Shown: positions 11,538 through 25,730 of the stretch, in pieces
Layout of the letters: each line of letters begins with the position of its first letter
Numbering within the stretch: position 1 is the first letter of the stretch
Assembly (NCBI RefSeq): GCF_036370855.1
Contig: NC_088111.1
Span: 20,991,501-21,055,500, forward strand
Length of the DNA stretch: 64,000 bases
Reading direction: 5' to 3'
Origin: Dromaius novaehollandiae
Taxonomy: Eukaryota; Chordata; Aves; Casuariiformes; Dromaiidae
The notes under the pieces: generated by a model
Seen by the model: the letters and a program-made list of their open reading frames with translations, nothing else
The model's database searches: none
Told to the model about the DNA's origin: nothing
Made by a program: the position numbers and the translations under genes

Positions 11538-14500
11538 GAGGACCATTCTGTCTCAGATCAAAAGGAGTTTTAAAACAAACTTGTTCTGCGTGGGAAGTTC
11601 TTGGAAAGATGTGGGGCAAGTCAAGTGTCTGTGCTTAGCAGGGACGAAGAGGAGGAGTGCAGCCCATCAGCAGAGAGGGGAAAGTCTTCTGGTAGGAGGC
11701 AGCAAACACCGAAGTGTGAGCGTTTCTAGCAGCACAGGAGTGAGGGAAAGTGGGTTAATCCCATAGATAGCAATGGTGGTGTGAGCTCTGAAGCCAAATG
11801 CAGCTTAGCAGGGTGGTGTACCTGTTCCTGGAGGAGGAGTGGGGACTCCTGGGGAGCCGAAGGATCACGGGGTGGATCACGTCCCACCTTCCCAGGCCAT
11901 GCGCAGAGGTGGCTGCGTGGCTTGCTCCTCACTGTGACGCAGGCCCTGGCCAGCTGGGCTTCTGCTGGGGTGCCTGGCATCTCACTGCACACCGACCCCG
12001 AGCTGTAGGCGAGCTGACAGATCCATGGGCGTTCTGCACCGGCTGCCGTTTGATCGTTGCACGGACAAACCAGTTCAGGTAGCGCGAGGGCATCCCTGGC
12101 GACTCCTCAGCAGGGCGGGGGGGCAGTGCCCTGGGGGTGCCCCAGAGGGAAGGGGGCTCACACTATGAGCTTGCAGCCGCATCCAACAGCTTTGGGAGCC
12201 TGAAAAATAACTGCGGTGCTGATTAGGATAGGGAGCTGGATTGCTTTAAAAGGGGAGCAATTATACTTTTACCATCTCTTTGTAAACTAAGAAATAAGAA
12301 GCCCACTTCTATTCTTTGAATTTTATGTTGAATGTAAGACATGGACATGGGGGGGCGGGGGGACATCAGAGGCTTTCCAAGCAGCACTTCTGCTCTGTGC
12401 AGCGCTGTCTGTGGCTCTGACCCAACCTGCAGAGGCGGTGGCAGAGCCCAGCTGCACCCCTGCCTAACGCTGGCCCCCTCCTGTACCTAACCCAGAGGGG
12501 CCTCCCAAAAAAGCAGCCCTCCACCAGGCTCCTGCATGACAGATGTGCCAAGAGCTACAGAGAGCAGCCACGGTCCCGGCCACTCAGCAGCGGGAGGCTT
12601 TCCATGCACAACAGAGGAGGCGGATTTCAGTGAATAAGGCCAAAAACTGGAAACGGGGCAAACTGGAACAAGGAAGAGCTTGCACTGAGCACTTAGGCAG
12701 CTGAGGGGTGGCAGGGGACCCCGTCATGCTCCCATGCTTTCCTTGTTATCCTCACATCCAGCAATTCTTCCAGCACGTTGTGTTTCTCGCTGTCTCTCAG
12801 TGAACATTTACAAGAAATGGCATGTGAATGTAATAGTTCCTGTAACGTAAGCTGGAGAGAGGGGAAAATGGGACTGGGCAGCCTGCTTGTCTCGCAGGAG
12901 CAGAGCTGGGGAATGCAGGGTTCAGAAAGTCTGCGCGGGGAGGGAACGGCAGGATGGAGCCTGCAATTCATCCTCTGCCTTCTTGGGGTCCTCTAACTGC
13001 TAGTGGAAAGGAGCAGGATGGCTTACTTTAATCGAGCTTCTAAGGGCACGGCTGCTTTCCCTCTAATGCTGTGCGCTGTAATCGAATCACGCTCGGGAGC
13101 CTCGTAAAATTCCTAGTATTTCCTGGTTGCCGGAGGGTGTGCGTAACCCAGCTTTGCTGTGCCGGGAGCTCGCAGGGCCAAAACTGAGAGGTGCGATGGA
13201 GCTGCAACGCTTAGATCAGGACCTGAACTTTCACGGTCTTTGAGGATATTAGGATTTGGGGTTCTGGTTCTGCAAAAGTTGCATACAGCTGTCCCCAGAG
13301 TTTAGACGATTCAGATTCAAATTCAGCCTCAAATCTGAGCATAGCTTTAACTCTGTAAGCATTTAAGAGATAGATAGGGTAATATTATACAGGCTAGTCT
13401 GACTGGAGCTGGTAATGAGTTTAACAGGCATCAAAACCTTAGGAATTTTTTGTAAGCCTGGTCGTTGCTTCAGGGTTTGTGCGTATTTCAGAGTAAGTTC
13501 AGAGTTTGTGTGTATCTTGGAGCAAGGAAATCAGTGGTTTCCAACTGCAGGGGCAGCTGCACCGCTTTTCTCTGGGCGCCCACCCACTGCCCGAAGCACG
13601 CTGCCAGCATCCGGGAGCGGGGCAGCCCCTCGGTCCCCATGCCGGCATTCACAGTTCAGCGGCAGCTTGCTGGTGGAAACCGCTGAGGCTCAGCTGTGTT
13701 TCACCCGGGAGAACCTGTGCTCAGGTCTCTGCAAAGTGCCACTATCTTTTTTTTTTCTTTATCTGCTGCAATCCGATCCTACTTTTTTTCATTTGAACCG
13801 CGTGATCAGGCATCTCCCTCCACTACTTACCCTGTTTCAGTGGAGAGACCATGCCATAAATGCATCAATTCTGCATGTAAATCCTATCTTTCCCCCATCA
13901 AGGAAAAATCCCCCATCTGTTTCAAGAAACTTCTCTTCTCCACGACATAATCCAGCTGGGATTCCAGAGTCAGAAACCTAGTGAAAAAAATACCGAAGTA
14001 TTGGGTTGGAAGATTAAACTGATGTTCTTCTGCGCCGAAGTAGTCTAAGACAGCCCCTGCTAGGTTTAGGCAATCCTGTACTTAGGGATTGTAAGGGTTT
14101 GCCCTGATCTCCCCTGCCCAGGGAGGCCCATCTGCCAGAGCACTCTTCCCCCGCGTCCCAGGTCATAGGTGCAGGCACCGGAGCTCACGGAGGCCCCAAG
14201 CCCACTGGGGAAATGAGCCCCAGGGGCACTGGTTAAATTAGGAAATCAGGGCAGCTGCGGCTGTGTAGGATGCAGGGGAAGCTGATGGGTGTTGTTTACA
14301 TGTTGATCTCCTCCTGTAGCCTGCTTTCTTTCAAATGTTAATAAGCCACACTGAGCAGAGCACCGAATATTAGCAGTTTGAGGTACAGGCTCAGTTTTAC
14401 TGTTATTATCACTTATTTTTTTCATCTACTTCTCACTGCTGTAAATATTTCAGCAAACAGGTTTGCTGTTGCTTGCCAATTCCTCTGCTCTCGCCTTGGC

Positions 14501-16483
14501 TGTCGCCAGCTACATGAAATTGGAGGTTGGACAGAATCAGTTGTGCTTCAGATTCTGCCAAAGTTTGTCTCTCTCTGCAAATGTTCAGCTTTCTCCCTTC
14601 TCACTGCAAAGCAAACCCCATCTGAACGGGATGCAGTGAGGTGTTGTCCTGGTGCCTCTGAGGACCGTGGTGTCTCCCAAAGCCTCCAGGCAACAGCTCA
14701 AATGGCAGCACCGCCCGCTGTTTTGCTGCTTATTCCCACCAAAATTCCCCAATGCTTCTGGGATGCTGGCAGGCACCCCACCTTGTTTGCTGGTCCGACC
14801 TGCGCAGAGAAGAAATGATGCAGGAGCAGGTGAACTTGTGAACATCAGAAGATCTTTTTGGCATGAAGTGCTTTGGAAATGCAAGAGAGAAGGAAAAGGT
14901 GGCAGGAACGGCAGCTCTGCGAGCAGCGCTCCGCCTGGACTGAGTTCGCTGGGAAGTGCTCAGAGACAGGGACGCTTTCAGTCTGAAATTGCTTGGGGCC
15001 TTGTTGCATCATACCCTTTTTGATCTTTAAATATTGTTCCCCAGTGCTGAATTTCCTCTCTTTTCCCACTAAGTAGGGCAGCATTTACCTGATGAAGTGA
15101 AGCAGTTCCCACAGGGACAGTGCAGGCGAGCCTCGACCCAGTCTTCGGGAGCAAGGCACTATGCAGCCTGGTATTTTCTGTTACTTTTAAAAGCTTTATT
15201 GGATTTGATTTCTGCAGTAAAACAAAAAAAACCTCCCTCCTGTTGTCAGCAATGGTTTTATTTACATCAGTGGACTCTGGCAAGCTCATCTGCAGGACTT
15301 TGACCACTGCAATACACTGGCTAGAAGGGAAAATTTTAGAGAAAATTTCTCTCCTTAGAGAGAGTTGATTTATTTTCTTGGCTGCAGGAATACATGGCCT
15401 GGAAAGCTAAGCCCTGTTCAGCAAAGCAACTGGAAGCAGGAAGTTAAAAGGACGTATGTGGTCAGTCATCACTCAGTGCACACCCTCCTCTCTGGCTGGC
15501 CTAAATTTGCTGACCTGTTGATGCCATCTCGGGGTTGCTCTTCTTGGGGGAGCATGAAGGATGGAAGCAGATGGCTCTTCATTTGGATGGTGGGCAAGAA
15601 CGTTATTTCACCATCGTCCTCATGTCCCTTGGGTCACAACACAGATGCCTGGGTGCTTTCTGGCCGTAGCTATTCCTGTCCATTTGCGAGTTGGGGGAGA
15701 GTTTGGAGGGCATCGCACACTTGATTTGCATCAAGAGGTCTCGGAGGTGCCATGCCCGGGCGTCCCATTCAGCTCCCCAAACTGTTTGTGGGCAAGACGG
15801 TTCCTTTTGTCGTCTGGTTGTTCAGAACAAGTGGTTTAAGCCTCGGCTTGGGAGCCCGCAGCGCGCAGCTGCAGCACGGTCAGCCAGGAGCAGGTAGCGG
15901 GGAAGTGCCCTGGGACGGCAGCGCTGTGGCCGTCTGCTCTGGAGACTGGGGCTGAGAGACACCGTGAACCTTTTGTAGCTCGACAGAACTGAAAATTAAT
16001 AAACCTGTACGGCTCACTGTAACGCCAGGCTTGGTCTGCTTTGCTCACCCTCACCGAGACCCAGAACGCACCATGCATCCCTGGAGCTGCAGCCTCGCCC
16101 TGTCCCCACGCAGCAGCACTTTCTAGAGACTCGCACCCCCTCCGAGACCTCAGCTTCCCTGCTAGAAATTATTCAGCGAGGAAAGACAGATAAAAAGCTG
16201 TGGCAATATGCCTATTCCCCAGAGTCATGTGCTGCCCGGTTATAATCTACCCCCCTTGCATTGCAGCAGCACCCACCACGAGAACCTCTTCTTCTTGCCC
16301 ATCTCGTCTAGTGAGAAATACTCCCTTGTGCCAAGGACTCCCAACTTGCCTCAAGTTGTAGCCTCCCCAAGGCTTTCTCTATAAGAATAATTTATTCAGA
16401 TTAATATAGTCAGCCTTTGCAAAAGTGATGTGCTCTCTTTCTGACAGATTCATCCAAATCCACTCTCAAAACTAAACAAGTGG

Positions 16484-16500
16484 AAAAAAAATTTTTTTTT
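16484..16500. repeat. A8T9 self-complementary tract
   Basis: Eight A followed directly by nine T, a perfectly self-complementary homopolymer junction. It would bend DNA or block nucleosomes if it acts at all. Confidence 0.8.
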
Positions 16501-16650
16501 GTTGCAACAAAGCAAAGGGTTAAATTCTTTTCTTACCAGACTGAGAACAGTTACAAAGGGAAAACTTAAAAATAAAAGTATGCATCCTTAAAATAAATCT
16601 GACATTAGTTTCTTATCTTAGCTGACATGTCAGTTCTCTCCTGCTATGTC

Positions 16651-16673
16651 GCTTTAGCTACACAAGCTAAAGC
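16651..16673. repeat. Perfect 9-bp stem-loop
   Basis: GCTTTAGCT and its exact reverse complement AGCTAAAGC are separated by five bases (ACACA). The next bases do not extend the stem. It is too short to call a functional RNA. Confidence 0.75.
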
Positions 16674-16724
16674 TCAGGCTGTGCTAGACTGGGACCTGAG
16701 CTCAAAGTTTCTCCAGAATACACT

Positions 16725-16743
16725 GGGGGGGGGGGGGGGGGGG
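16725..16743 (+). repeat. Homopolymer G19
   Basis: Nineteen consecutive guanines on the + strand, bounded by CACT and TATCC. Such a run can form a G-quadruplex and is hard to sequence, so the exact length is uncertain. Confidence 0.9.
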
Positions 16744-19700
16744 TATCCAATTACTGTCTCACACAGATGAATGCTAAAGTTCAAAGTATACCTTTAAAAC
16801 CTCCTTTTTTCTCTTATAATGTGGGGCATTTTTGTCTGGTGAGCTTGCTTTTTAGGTGCCTGATGTCTAAGAGAATTCTCTCAAGCTAATCTGAGACCCA
16901 CTTTGATTTGAATTTCTTTGATGATTAAAGTCTCTGGAGCGCTGACTTTTCTATCTGGGTACTGCTTTTGCCAAGAGATTGATTGAATTGCAGTTACAAA
17001 TTTACGCCATGACATTTTGGAAGCCACATGTCACCCAAATAGTTTGGTGCAGTACAAATAGGGGGACTGGGGCTTTGTCTAAATCCCACAGCCTCTCTAT
17101 GCCTTGATCCCCCCCAGGACAGAGTGACTAACATGTCACGGGACCGTTTTAAGGAGACCTGCTAAAGATACGAGGCCTTCAGACAGGCAGTGATGGAGGG
17201 GCTGTAAAAGAGAGACCACTTCTCTGGGGTGTTCCAGATCTGACCAGACCTGACGAAATCCCAGCTTGTAGAAGGACTGAGCAGATTAATGAAGCAGTGA
17301 TAACGCAGCCTTCCTCAGAGCAAGGCGGCTAATGGCCAAACCAAGCCTAACACAGCGGCAGCCGAGCTGCGTGTGTGTAAGATTTCTCTGGCGTGGAGAA
17401 CAGCCCCTGTGCCACCTCGGTGCTGGCGTGGGTACACCTCTCCAGCGAGCAGGACCCGGGGCACCTGAGCGCCTCTTCCCTTTCCTCGGGTTTTCCGACC
17501 TTCTCCCCAGGGAGGCAGGTTGGGATCAGCTCTCCTGCCCCTCATGTGCTCCGTGCAGCGGCCAGCAGAGAAGCGAGGGGATCTAAAGCCGCAGAGATGG
17601 AGGTGTGCGTAGATGTGTGGAGCGACAGCAGCGGGGCTAAGGCACTGGAAAAGGGTGTCAGCGTCCCGCTGTGTGGTCCCTGCAGGCTACATAAGGACGA
17701 TTTGAATTTGCTCAAATCATTTCACTGTTTAAGCTGGACAGAGACAACACTGACTTGCCTTTGCAGGAGGGATTGGGAAATGCAGCCCAAAACCGATATT
17801 GAGAAAATGCTGTAGGCGGCATTTTTGTCCTTCTTGAGTTAATCAAATCCTTTTAGAAGTCTATGCACACAATTATGTCTCAACCCTTCCCTCAACTCCC
17901 CAAATCCCCAGTGCCCCTGACTAATAGTCTCACGTTCTGTGACCTCTCCAGCTTAGACCCCTTCTCAATACTTTTGGCCAGTCTGCTGCCATCTCAGCAT
18001 TGCTGGTACTCGGCAGGGAAGGAGTTCATTTCCCCCCTGCCAGCCGGGTGCTTGCAGGCTGCTGGCGGAGGGCTGGTATTTTCAGCTCGAGCATGCGTCA
18101 GCAGTCCCATGCACATGCCACAGCCCGCGTTTATTTTGCAGGTCCTGATTTGTGCTCCCAGCTCTTGAGATAAGCAGCTTCTCAGGGGAGGGCACCCACC
18201 TGGAAGGAACCCCAGAGGTGCCAATGCGCCGAGATCCATGTCCGGCTGGAGAAAGGGGCAGGACTCTCCAGCAACCCCTGCTCATGGGCAGCTCTCAGGT
18301 GCATTACTATCCATTTCCATAGCTGCACCTGAAGGCCCTAAAAAAGGCACGAATTCTAGCTCCTTAAACAAGTCCATATGGATTTAAAAATGCATCTTTT
18401 TGCTGCTTCTTTATGGCCAGGTGTCAGCTGTGCCTGGAAATCCCAGGGTACAACAAGCAAAGCTGCTCTCCCAGCTGGAAGCAGAGAAACAAGAGCGCTA
18501 TTGTCTTGCAAGATTTACAGCCCAGACTGATACACTTGGGAGCATCTAATCATCTAGATAAAGATCTGAGATGTAAGCAAAACCTAAGGCATTCACCCTA
18601 CCGAACACCACACCAGCTAAACTGCAGTCATCCCTGCTCATTACATTTCACTTAAAAACAAAAAGAAAAAGCACATCCACAAGGAGGTTAGGGAATTGCC
18701 AAGTAAGGCTACTTGGCTCTAATTCAAAGCTGCCAACAAAATAATGAGTAACTCTTAGACAGCTGGGCTGAACTCATGGGTAATAAACTCATTTATTTAC
18801 TCCCTTTCCCCTTGCAGAACACCACTGCAGTTATTTTTTGATAGAGAGGAGGACGATAATTCCAACAGCGTTCTTCTCTAGGTGTAGGTGGAAGGCCCTG
18901 TTTTCATCCTGAGCGAAGACCCATGAGTGACTGGTTCGAGGGGCTGAACGCCAGGCGCTGAAACGACGTTTGGAGCAGGCTTTTGGAAATACCAGAATGG
19001 CCACAGCTGGCCTATCCTGGTGCCCCTTCTCCAGCGGGGGAATGCTCGAACATTACTTTGAGAAAGCCCAAAGGGACAATTACAGACTGCCTTGCTCTTA
19101 CAGGAAGTTCTTTTTTCCCAGATAAATGCAATCTCTTCTGAAGAGTGTGTGCTTGGAAGACTTCTTCTCACAGAAATATTACATGCAAGCAATGTTCCCA
19201 TGCTGCACAGGTGACCAGACTAGCTACTAAAAACTACTCCTGAAAACTTTGAGCAGGCTCTGAGTTGCAACGATTCAGATAAGACCGTATCTCACATTTG
19301 AGCAGAATTCCCCTTTCCCCTCCCGTGAGAGCTGTAGCACTCCGGAGATGGAGCTGTGCTCCAGCAGTTCTGAGAAAAGTCCCCGTAGTCCTAGCGAGGT
19401 TTCCATTACCCCGTAGGAGAAGAGGAGGAGGTCTCAGCAGTCAGCTCAAGGGATGCACATATCAGTGAGGACTGCTGAGTGGAGTGAGGGATTAGGCCAC
19501 AACTGATCTTGCAAAGGCTTGTTCAGCTCCTCCTGTCACTGTTTGTTTGAGCTCTGATTTGGATTTATAACGTCTTTCCCCCAGGGTTTTCACACAGATA
19601 ACTCTGCTAAGCATAGTAAGGTTTGGAAAGGTGTCTGAGCTCTTGCTGCATGAAAAGCATTGCAGAAAAGCAGTGGGCTCATTATAACAAAGGCGCTGGT

Positions 19701-20758
19701 GGTGTACAGAGGCCAACATGCAGTTGCTGCAAAGTTTGCTCAGACCTGAATACATGAGCCGTTCATGTACACTTCTTGCTATCTAGAGGTTGTTTGAAAG
19801 AAAATGCTCAGCCCACTTTCTCCTCACACAACATGAACTGTCTGGCCCAGCCATGGCTGTCCTGACTGGAGGTTGGTAGGTAGGTAGGATTCTGCACCTA
19901 ATGGAAAGGTTAACCTAAGTGTTATGTTCAGATTAAGCCAGTTCCTTAGTGTAATGTATACTGTCCAGTCTTGTCTGCCATCTTCTACTCATCACAACCC
20001 TGCTTTCGTGGCAAGGATGGGGTGAAAGTCCACTATTTGTTCCCTCATTCTCAGGCTTGGAAGAGCATCTGAGAAAGCATCCTGGGTTATGGTCACACTG
20101 GCATCCTTCATCTATCTTGCTTCATTGTCCCTTTCCTGGCAAACACTCACCCCCTCGCTGTAGAGGACCGGTGTTCATGGTCCCCTAAAGAGCACGTTAT
20201 CTGTGTGCTGGCGTGGAAGGGGTTATTTCAAAGTCCTCTTGGCCTGAACACAACTGGAGAGTGGGGATGGGTGTGTGTTAGCAGGTCTGGCTGGCAGCTG
20301 TGCTTCCTGTTTACCCACCTGAGAGCTAATGTACTTAACAGGGTTTCCAGATGTGCTACTGAGATGACTTCATGCCTGTTTTGTTGTTTATTTTCCTGTT
20401 TCTTGGTGAACCACGAGCATCCCATCACCTGGGTCCTGCCCTACCCCCCTCCCCCAGCCTGCTCCTTCCAGCAGCAGCCCCTTCCCATGGTTTCCCTTGC
20501 TGAGGACTGTGAAACACAGAGGAGGGGTCCTCAGGGAGACTGAAGAGCTTTGAGCACCTGAGAATTTTGCTGGCCTAAGTGAGCTCTTGAGATCCCCCTC
20601 AGATCCACTTTTTATCACAGCCTGCTTTTCTGTGTCTTAGATCAAATTTTGAGTGGTGGTAGCCCTGCAAGTCATTAGACTGGCTGCTTTCTCCAGGGAG
20701 ATCCTGGGATTTGCTGTCTTGTCTCTGCCTTGTAGCAGTGTAACCACCATGCTTTGAT

Positions 20759-20788
20759 GGGGGGAAAAAAATGCTTTTTTTTCCCCCC
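20759..20788. repeat. G/A-T/C homopolymer hairpin
   Basis: Six G and seven A are followed by TGC and then eight T and six C, which makes a stem of about 13 bp with a very short loop. It arises from two simple tracts in mirror-complement order. Confidence 0.75.
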
Positions 20789-22059
20789 TCTCCATGTTAT
20801 TTGATTGGGTTCTGAGCATTTTCCCTTCCCTCTTTCCCATTCTGCATTGCCCCAACCCCTTGCTGGCTAAGAAAAGTGCCAATTTGACTCTGCCAAGGTA
20901 GGTTACCAAAGCACTGCTGATATTCAGAAGTGCTTCATCCTTTCCAGGAACCCCAGGGGCACTGACCCAGAGCTGTTCCCCCCCTCCATGTGCAGCATAG
21001 GCCACTCACTGCTAAACCAGTGAAAGAAACAGAAACATATAAGGACCCAGCTTAAAATCTCTGATGAACCAGACAGCTCCCAACTAGCTGTGCACACCCA
21101 GTGCTTTGTGCATGGCAATATTTTGCATGGAGATCCTCATGGCCCAGGCTTCATGGTCTAGCAGAACCACCCCATTCAGAAGAGAAGCCCACAGTGCTAG
21201 TCACTGGTCCTGCCACCACAAATATGGGGATGTGCATTGTAAATTGAGAAATACTGACCTGGTCTATGAAGCTGATGCTGTTTAAGAAGTAACTCAGTAC
21301 TGAACATGCAAAGATAGGAAGTTCGAAGGATACAGGCCCCCTTCCCTAGGTACCCACTGAAGCTGGCACTGTTAAAGGAAAGCCAGAGCCAGCTTAGGTC
21401 CCCAGCAACAACCACTGCTGCAGAATTCCTTACAAAGCCTTTGGGTATCACCCTAACCCTGGCAGATGAGCCTTGCACACCTGGTTCTGGTTTGATATGC
21501 CACAAGTGAAAGCTATCCTCGAGCTCCCACATGTTTTCATTACCACTAGAAGTTTCTCAGCCCGTGTTAATCATTCCTTGGAGCAATGCTGTGGAAAGGC
21601 AGCTCTCTCCTAGTGTCACTGTGTGCAGGCTGACTTCAGAGACCACTCCCAAGATTTGGAAAAGGCCAGCTGTTGAGCCAGCTTTAAGGTATCTCTTATA
21701 TCAGCCTAGAGTTTATTAACCTTGTTTGTCACCAAGGTGTTGAAGCAGATCTCCAATGAATGGCGCATCCTTCTTGCCAAAAAGAGCATCACTACAATGT
21801 GTGGCATTTCTGGGTTCTGTCAGCCCCTGGGAGCAAACCTGCTGGTGACATCAGATGTCACAACAGGTCACCCAAGCTGGTGTTGAAAACAATGTATGTT
21901 TTGCCACAGGGTGAAAAACCCATTATAAAGATCTCTGCTGGCAGCAAAATTATTGGAGTGGTGCCCAGAGATTCACCCGTGGTCAAAGCATTGTCATTTG
22001 CAAACAGTGAAAAGTAGCATCCCTGCCTGAAGATGCTGTCACTGTAAATGAATCAAGGC

Positions 22060-22207
22060 AGTATTATCTTCCTCTGACAAAAGGGAATTGAGGCACAGAA
22101 CAACGGAATGATTTCTTCACATTTTACACATGGTACTTGACACTGCTGGGACTTGAATTCGATTTTCCTAGGTTCAAAATCAAGTGCTTTCCGCATGACA
22201 CTGTCAC
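22060..22207 (-). repeat. MIR-like SINE fragment
   Basis: The + strand shows the reverse-complement MIR order: 'gtattatctt', 'gaattgaggcacagaa', a degenerate middle with 'tacacatgg', then 'gctgggacttgaattcgatt' and 'caagtgctttccgcatgacactg'. This is the longest and clearest of the four MIR-like pieces, because it keeps both the core and the tRNA-related end. No coding role. Confidence 0.7.
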
Positions 22208-24609
22208 TGAAGGATGCTTGGCTTCGTCACTCCCTTTTCCTTGTTATAATGTTGTGCCACCTTCATGCTATTGCCAGTTTGCACTGTGCTGTAGACTCAT
22301 ACAGCATGTACTGGCCTGAGGAGACCAGACAGGCAGCCATGTGCTCCTGAGCCAGCTCTGAACACCCTGTGACTTGAGCACGCACTGTCCACACAGAGTA
22401 AGAGCAGTCCAAGTTCAGCCCAAACACAATGTTCCCGTGCGTGCACGTGGAAGGTACATACATGCTTGAACCTATGCTGAACAGCCTTCGGGTGTATTGG
22501 AAAGTTCTGCACACCTGGGCCTGAGGGAGAGATTGCACCCACGCAGCGAGGATGGCCAGAGGCTTTGCTGCACTTGGTAGCTGCAAGATACACACCTAAT
22601 AGCAGCGTCTTGCAGCATTTCCCAGTTGGCAGCTGAAGCGCGCAGGATCATACAAGGCAGGCGCAAAGCTCTCTTCTCTCCAGCGCAGGAAGAGAGGCAC
22701 AACAAACGCTGAGCTGCTCAGCCCAGATCTAATCCACAAATTCCTGGGTACGGAGAAGTGAGATCCTGGGTTATGGGGCGACAGCAGAGGATGCTGGCAG
22801 TGCATTTGGGAAGGGGGAACACATGCCAACTCCCGCCTCGGCATCCTATCCTCCATCCAGCCTGGTGGCAAGGCACCCAGCGGAGCAGGAACAGATGGGC
22901 AGGAGCAGTTGTAGTCAGGAGCTGGCAGCAGGGCTTTGCCATAAGGGACAGGCAGATTGTCTCACTGGGTTGGATTTTGCTTTTGGAGGCCAGAGTAGGT
23001 GATAGCTGCACAGCCCTCCCTGCAGAGAGGAGGCCACCAAACCTGCAGGCAGCCCCCTCATCTGGAAAGCAGAGCCAGTGGGATGCTCATCCTGCAAGTG
23101 AGACAGGCTCATCTACAGAGCAGCTCCATGGCCCAAGCACATTCTTCTCCTGCTGACCTGTCACGACCCTCTTTGCCAAAAACTCTAAAATTTCCCTGAG
23201 GTCCATTAGTCCATCAAAAAGTGCACTCTGCCTGGGGGGTTTTGAGACCTTGGCAGCAAATTGGCCAGGTTTAGAAAGTTTGAGAACTTACAGCACAGGA
23301 AAGGGCTGAATCTATCAGTTATAAAAATCCATATTTTCATCCCAAGAATGCACTGCATTCTCCATGAGAACCTCTGTCTTTTATAAACTTTCTCATGACC
23401 TTTCTGCCTGCATCTTCATGTTTCCTTTTTTTTTAATCCTGTATTTTTACTTTGCTGGCTGTACATCGATCACCTGCCTTCTAATGACAACCTTGTGAGA
23501 CTAGAGAGAAGCTACCCCCGGCTGTTAATCATGACAATTAGTGATAACATTTAAAGCCCGTCTAACAATTACAGGTAGACTGTGTTATGCATAGATCTAG
23601 ACACTGAGTGAGATGGGAAGATACGGCGCTTAGGATACCGGGGATGGAGTTAAAGCATCCATGTGATCCTTAGGTCTATTTTTCAGACAATAACCTTGCT
23701 TTCTTCTTATTCTAAGGGAAAAGACGCTCGTGCCACAAACGCAGTGCTAACAAGCAAGCCTCCAGTGTGTTCCTCTGTTCAGTGGAAGGAAAGAAGGTGC
23801 TTAAACGAAAGACAGCTGAAAAGCAGTAATACAAGAAACCTGCTTGGTCCCCACTGCCCTTTCCTTGTTGCATTTGCAACTACTGTGAAATAACCCCACA
23901 GGTCAGGTTACACTTCCCACTAACCCGAGAGTCTGCATTAGCTGCTACATTTATGCACAAGAGTATCGATGGTCTTTCCCAGTCCTAACAGTCTAGTTGA
24001 ATGGCTATTCACTTATTTTTTTCGCAGCATAGACCAACAGTTTTTGGAGCACAAGGGTTTTAGCTGGCGACATCCAGAACGCATTTTTTCCTGAACCCAT
24101 GAATATGCAGCTTACGGAGGTGGAAGAAAATGTTGATCACTAAAAGGATGTCTTTCTCACTCATTGATCTTGTGAAACTGAGGTATGAAATAGCATTATA
24201 TCCTAAAATGTATTAAACAGACTATAAATATCATGACATTATCAAGGTAAAATGCCAGACATCATTACATTGTTATGGTCTTCCATTGGTCTAAAATCAG
24301 TTTCCATTAGCAGCGTAGGCAGGTGGAGTGTGCTTTCTGTCCCTTCAAAGCGCTTTAGCATTTACTGATAGTCATTCCTGTGAGCAGAGTTACAAGTACT
24401 GAATAAAATTGCACTTTCATATTTAAAGGAACCAGTACATTGGGTCAAAAATTTCAGCAGCCTACAGGCAGCCATAGTACAGCACGAAGCACCCTCTGCA
24501 AGAAGTGTGTTAGAAATCCACGCAAACCCACAGCTGTTTAGTAGTAGCCAAACTGAAAACGGTTGAAATGATGGGGTGCCGTGAAAGAGTAGCGTGAAAC
24601 TTTGTAGCA

Positions 24610-24737
24610 CCTCTTAGGGAGAAATAGTTGCTGCAGGGCTATGCCAGGTGCTGCTGGCATCCCCGGGAACAAGCCTCTTAGGGAGAAATAGTTGCTGCAG
24701 GGCTATGCCAGGTGCTGCTGGCATCCCCGGGAACAAG
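24610..24737 (+). repeat. Perfect 2 x 64-bp tandem duplication
   Basis: Two adjoining 64-bp units, 24,610-24,673 and 24,674-24,737, each starting CCTCTTAGGG and ending GGGAACAAG. Base-by-base comparison shows no difference between them. The match breaks immediately outside, so it is a single head-to-tail duplication and not a longer array. Perfect identity means it is young, or an assembly artefact. Confidence 0.95.
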
Positions 24738-25730
24738 GCCATACTCAGAAGGGCGTTGTGAAGGAGCAAGCGTGGTGCTTCAGCAGAGCGGCACGGAGGA
24801 AGGGTGGCAAAGCAGAATGCCACAAAATGGCTTGTGAAAAACAGGTCGTTTTCAGGCTTCTGAGAAGAAATGGTCACTGAGAGTCAGAAAAATAGTGATT
24901 TCTGGAAAGAAAAAAGAGAGACTAATGGTGATGTTTTGTTTAAAATGAAGTGGCATTTGCTAACACTGGCAGGGCTGTAGAGCTCTCACTGGCATTTCTT
25001 GCTGAGCAAATTTACTCTAAATGAATAAGACCAAGGCGAGTGACGCTTCTTTAAAAATACTTTTTAGATTATACTTAACTTCTTCTTTAGTTTCCATCGT
25101 GGATAACTCTACTAAGAAACTCAAAAATAAAATGACTCCTGTGAATGACTTTGTCCTTTTCTGTTCAGGTGTCATAGAGGTTTTTAAATATATTTCTTGC
25201 TAGATGCGGTCGCATTCATTTACTAACGAAGTTCTGTGGCCCCTCTTTGCAGCAACGCTGCGCAAGGGCAACTCCCACGGCCTCAGTTTCCTACATCTGG
25301 CACTGCAGCTTTCTGCACTGGGTCTCCCTGAGACTTTGCACAACATTTTTCAGGACTTTATTATTTCCTTGGTCAGTTCACAGGAAGAACACTGCCTTAC
25401 TTGGATTTTTCTGTCCTAAGAACATTTTCTAGAAGTTAAAATCGGCCTAGTAGAAATTCTGCAGGAGCCAGCTGGACTGTTAGGTGTCACACAGGGCACT
25501 CACTGAATGAGCTGCTCGCTCCGGTTTTTCCTTGCGCAGAGGTGCTACAGCTCCTCTTCACGGGGGGTTCAGCAGCCACTGCTGAGGAAGACCAGTGTTA
25601 GCCGTGCCAGAGCTCAGCAAAACGCATCTCAGTTAATGCTGCCATGGCTCCAGCTCTTGCCATGTGGGTAATTTTTTGCTGTCTGGTTTTACTGATAATT
25701 AGCCTTTGTTTGCAGTATCTATTTTTGTTG

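Larger units (their letters stand above)
10848..22059. other. Non-coding stretch downstream of the TMEM100-like gene
   Basis: The first part presumably includes the 3' UTR, whose end I cannot place. The nearest ATTAAA I noticed is at 14,013. The stretch contains a 37-T run at 11,499, a 19-G run at 16,725, an A8T9 junction at 16,484-16,500 and hairpins at 16,651 and 20,759. Reading frames up to 188 codons occur, but they lack family motifs and often start with non-ATG codons. I see no gene. Confidence 0.55.

Noticed and set aside
13415..13981. 188-codon + frame
   Set aside because: No recognised domain, and three other overlapping frames of similar quality exist. It is not supported as a gene.
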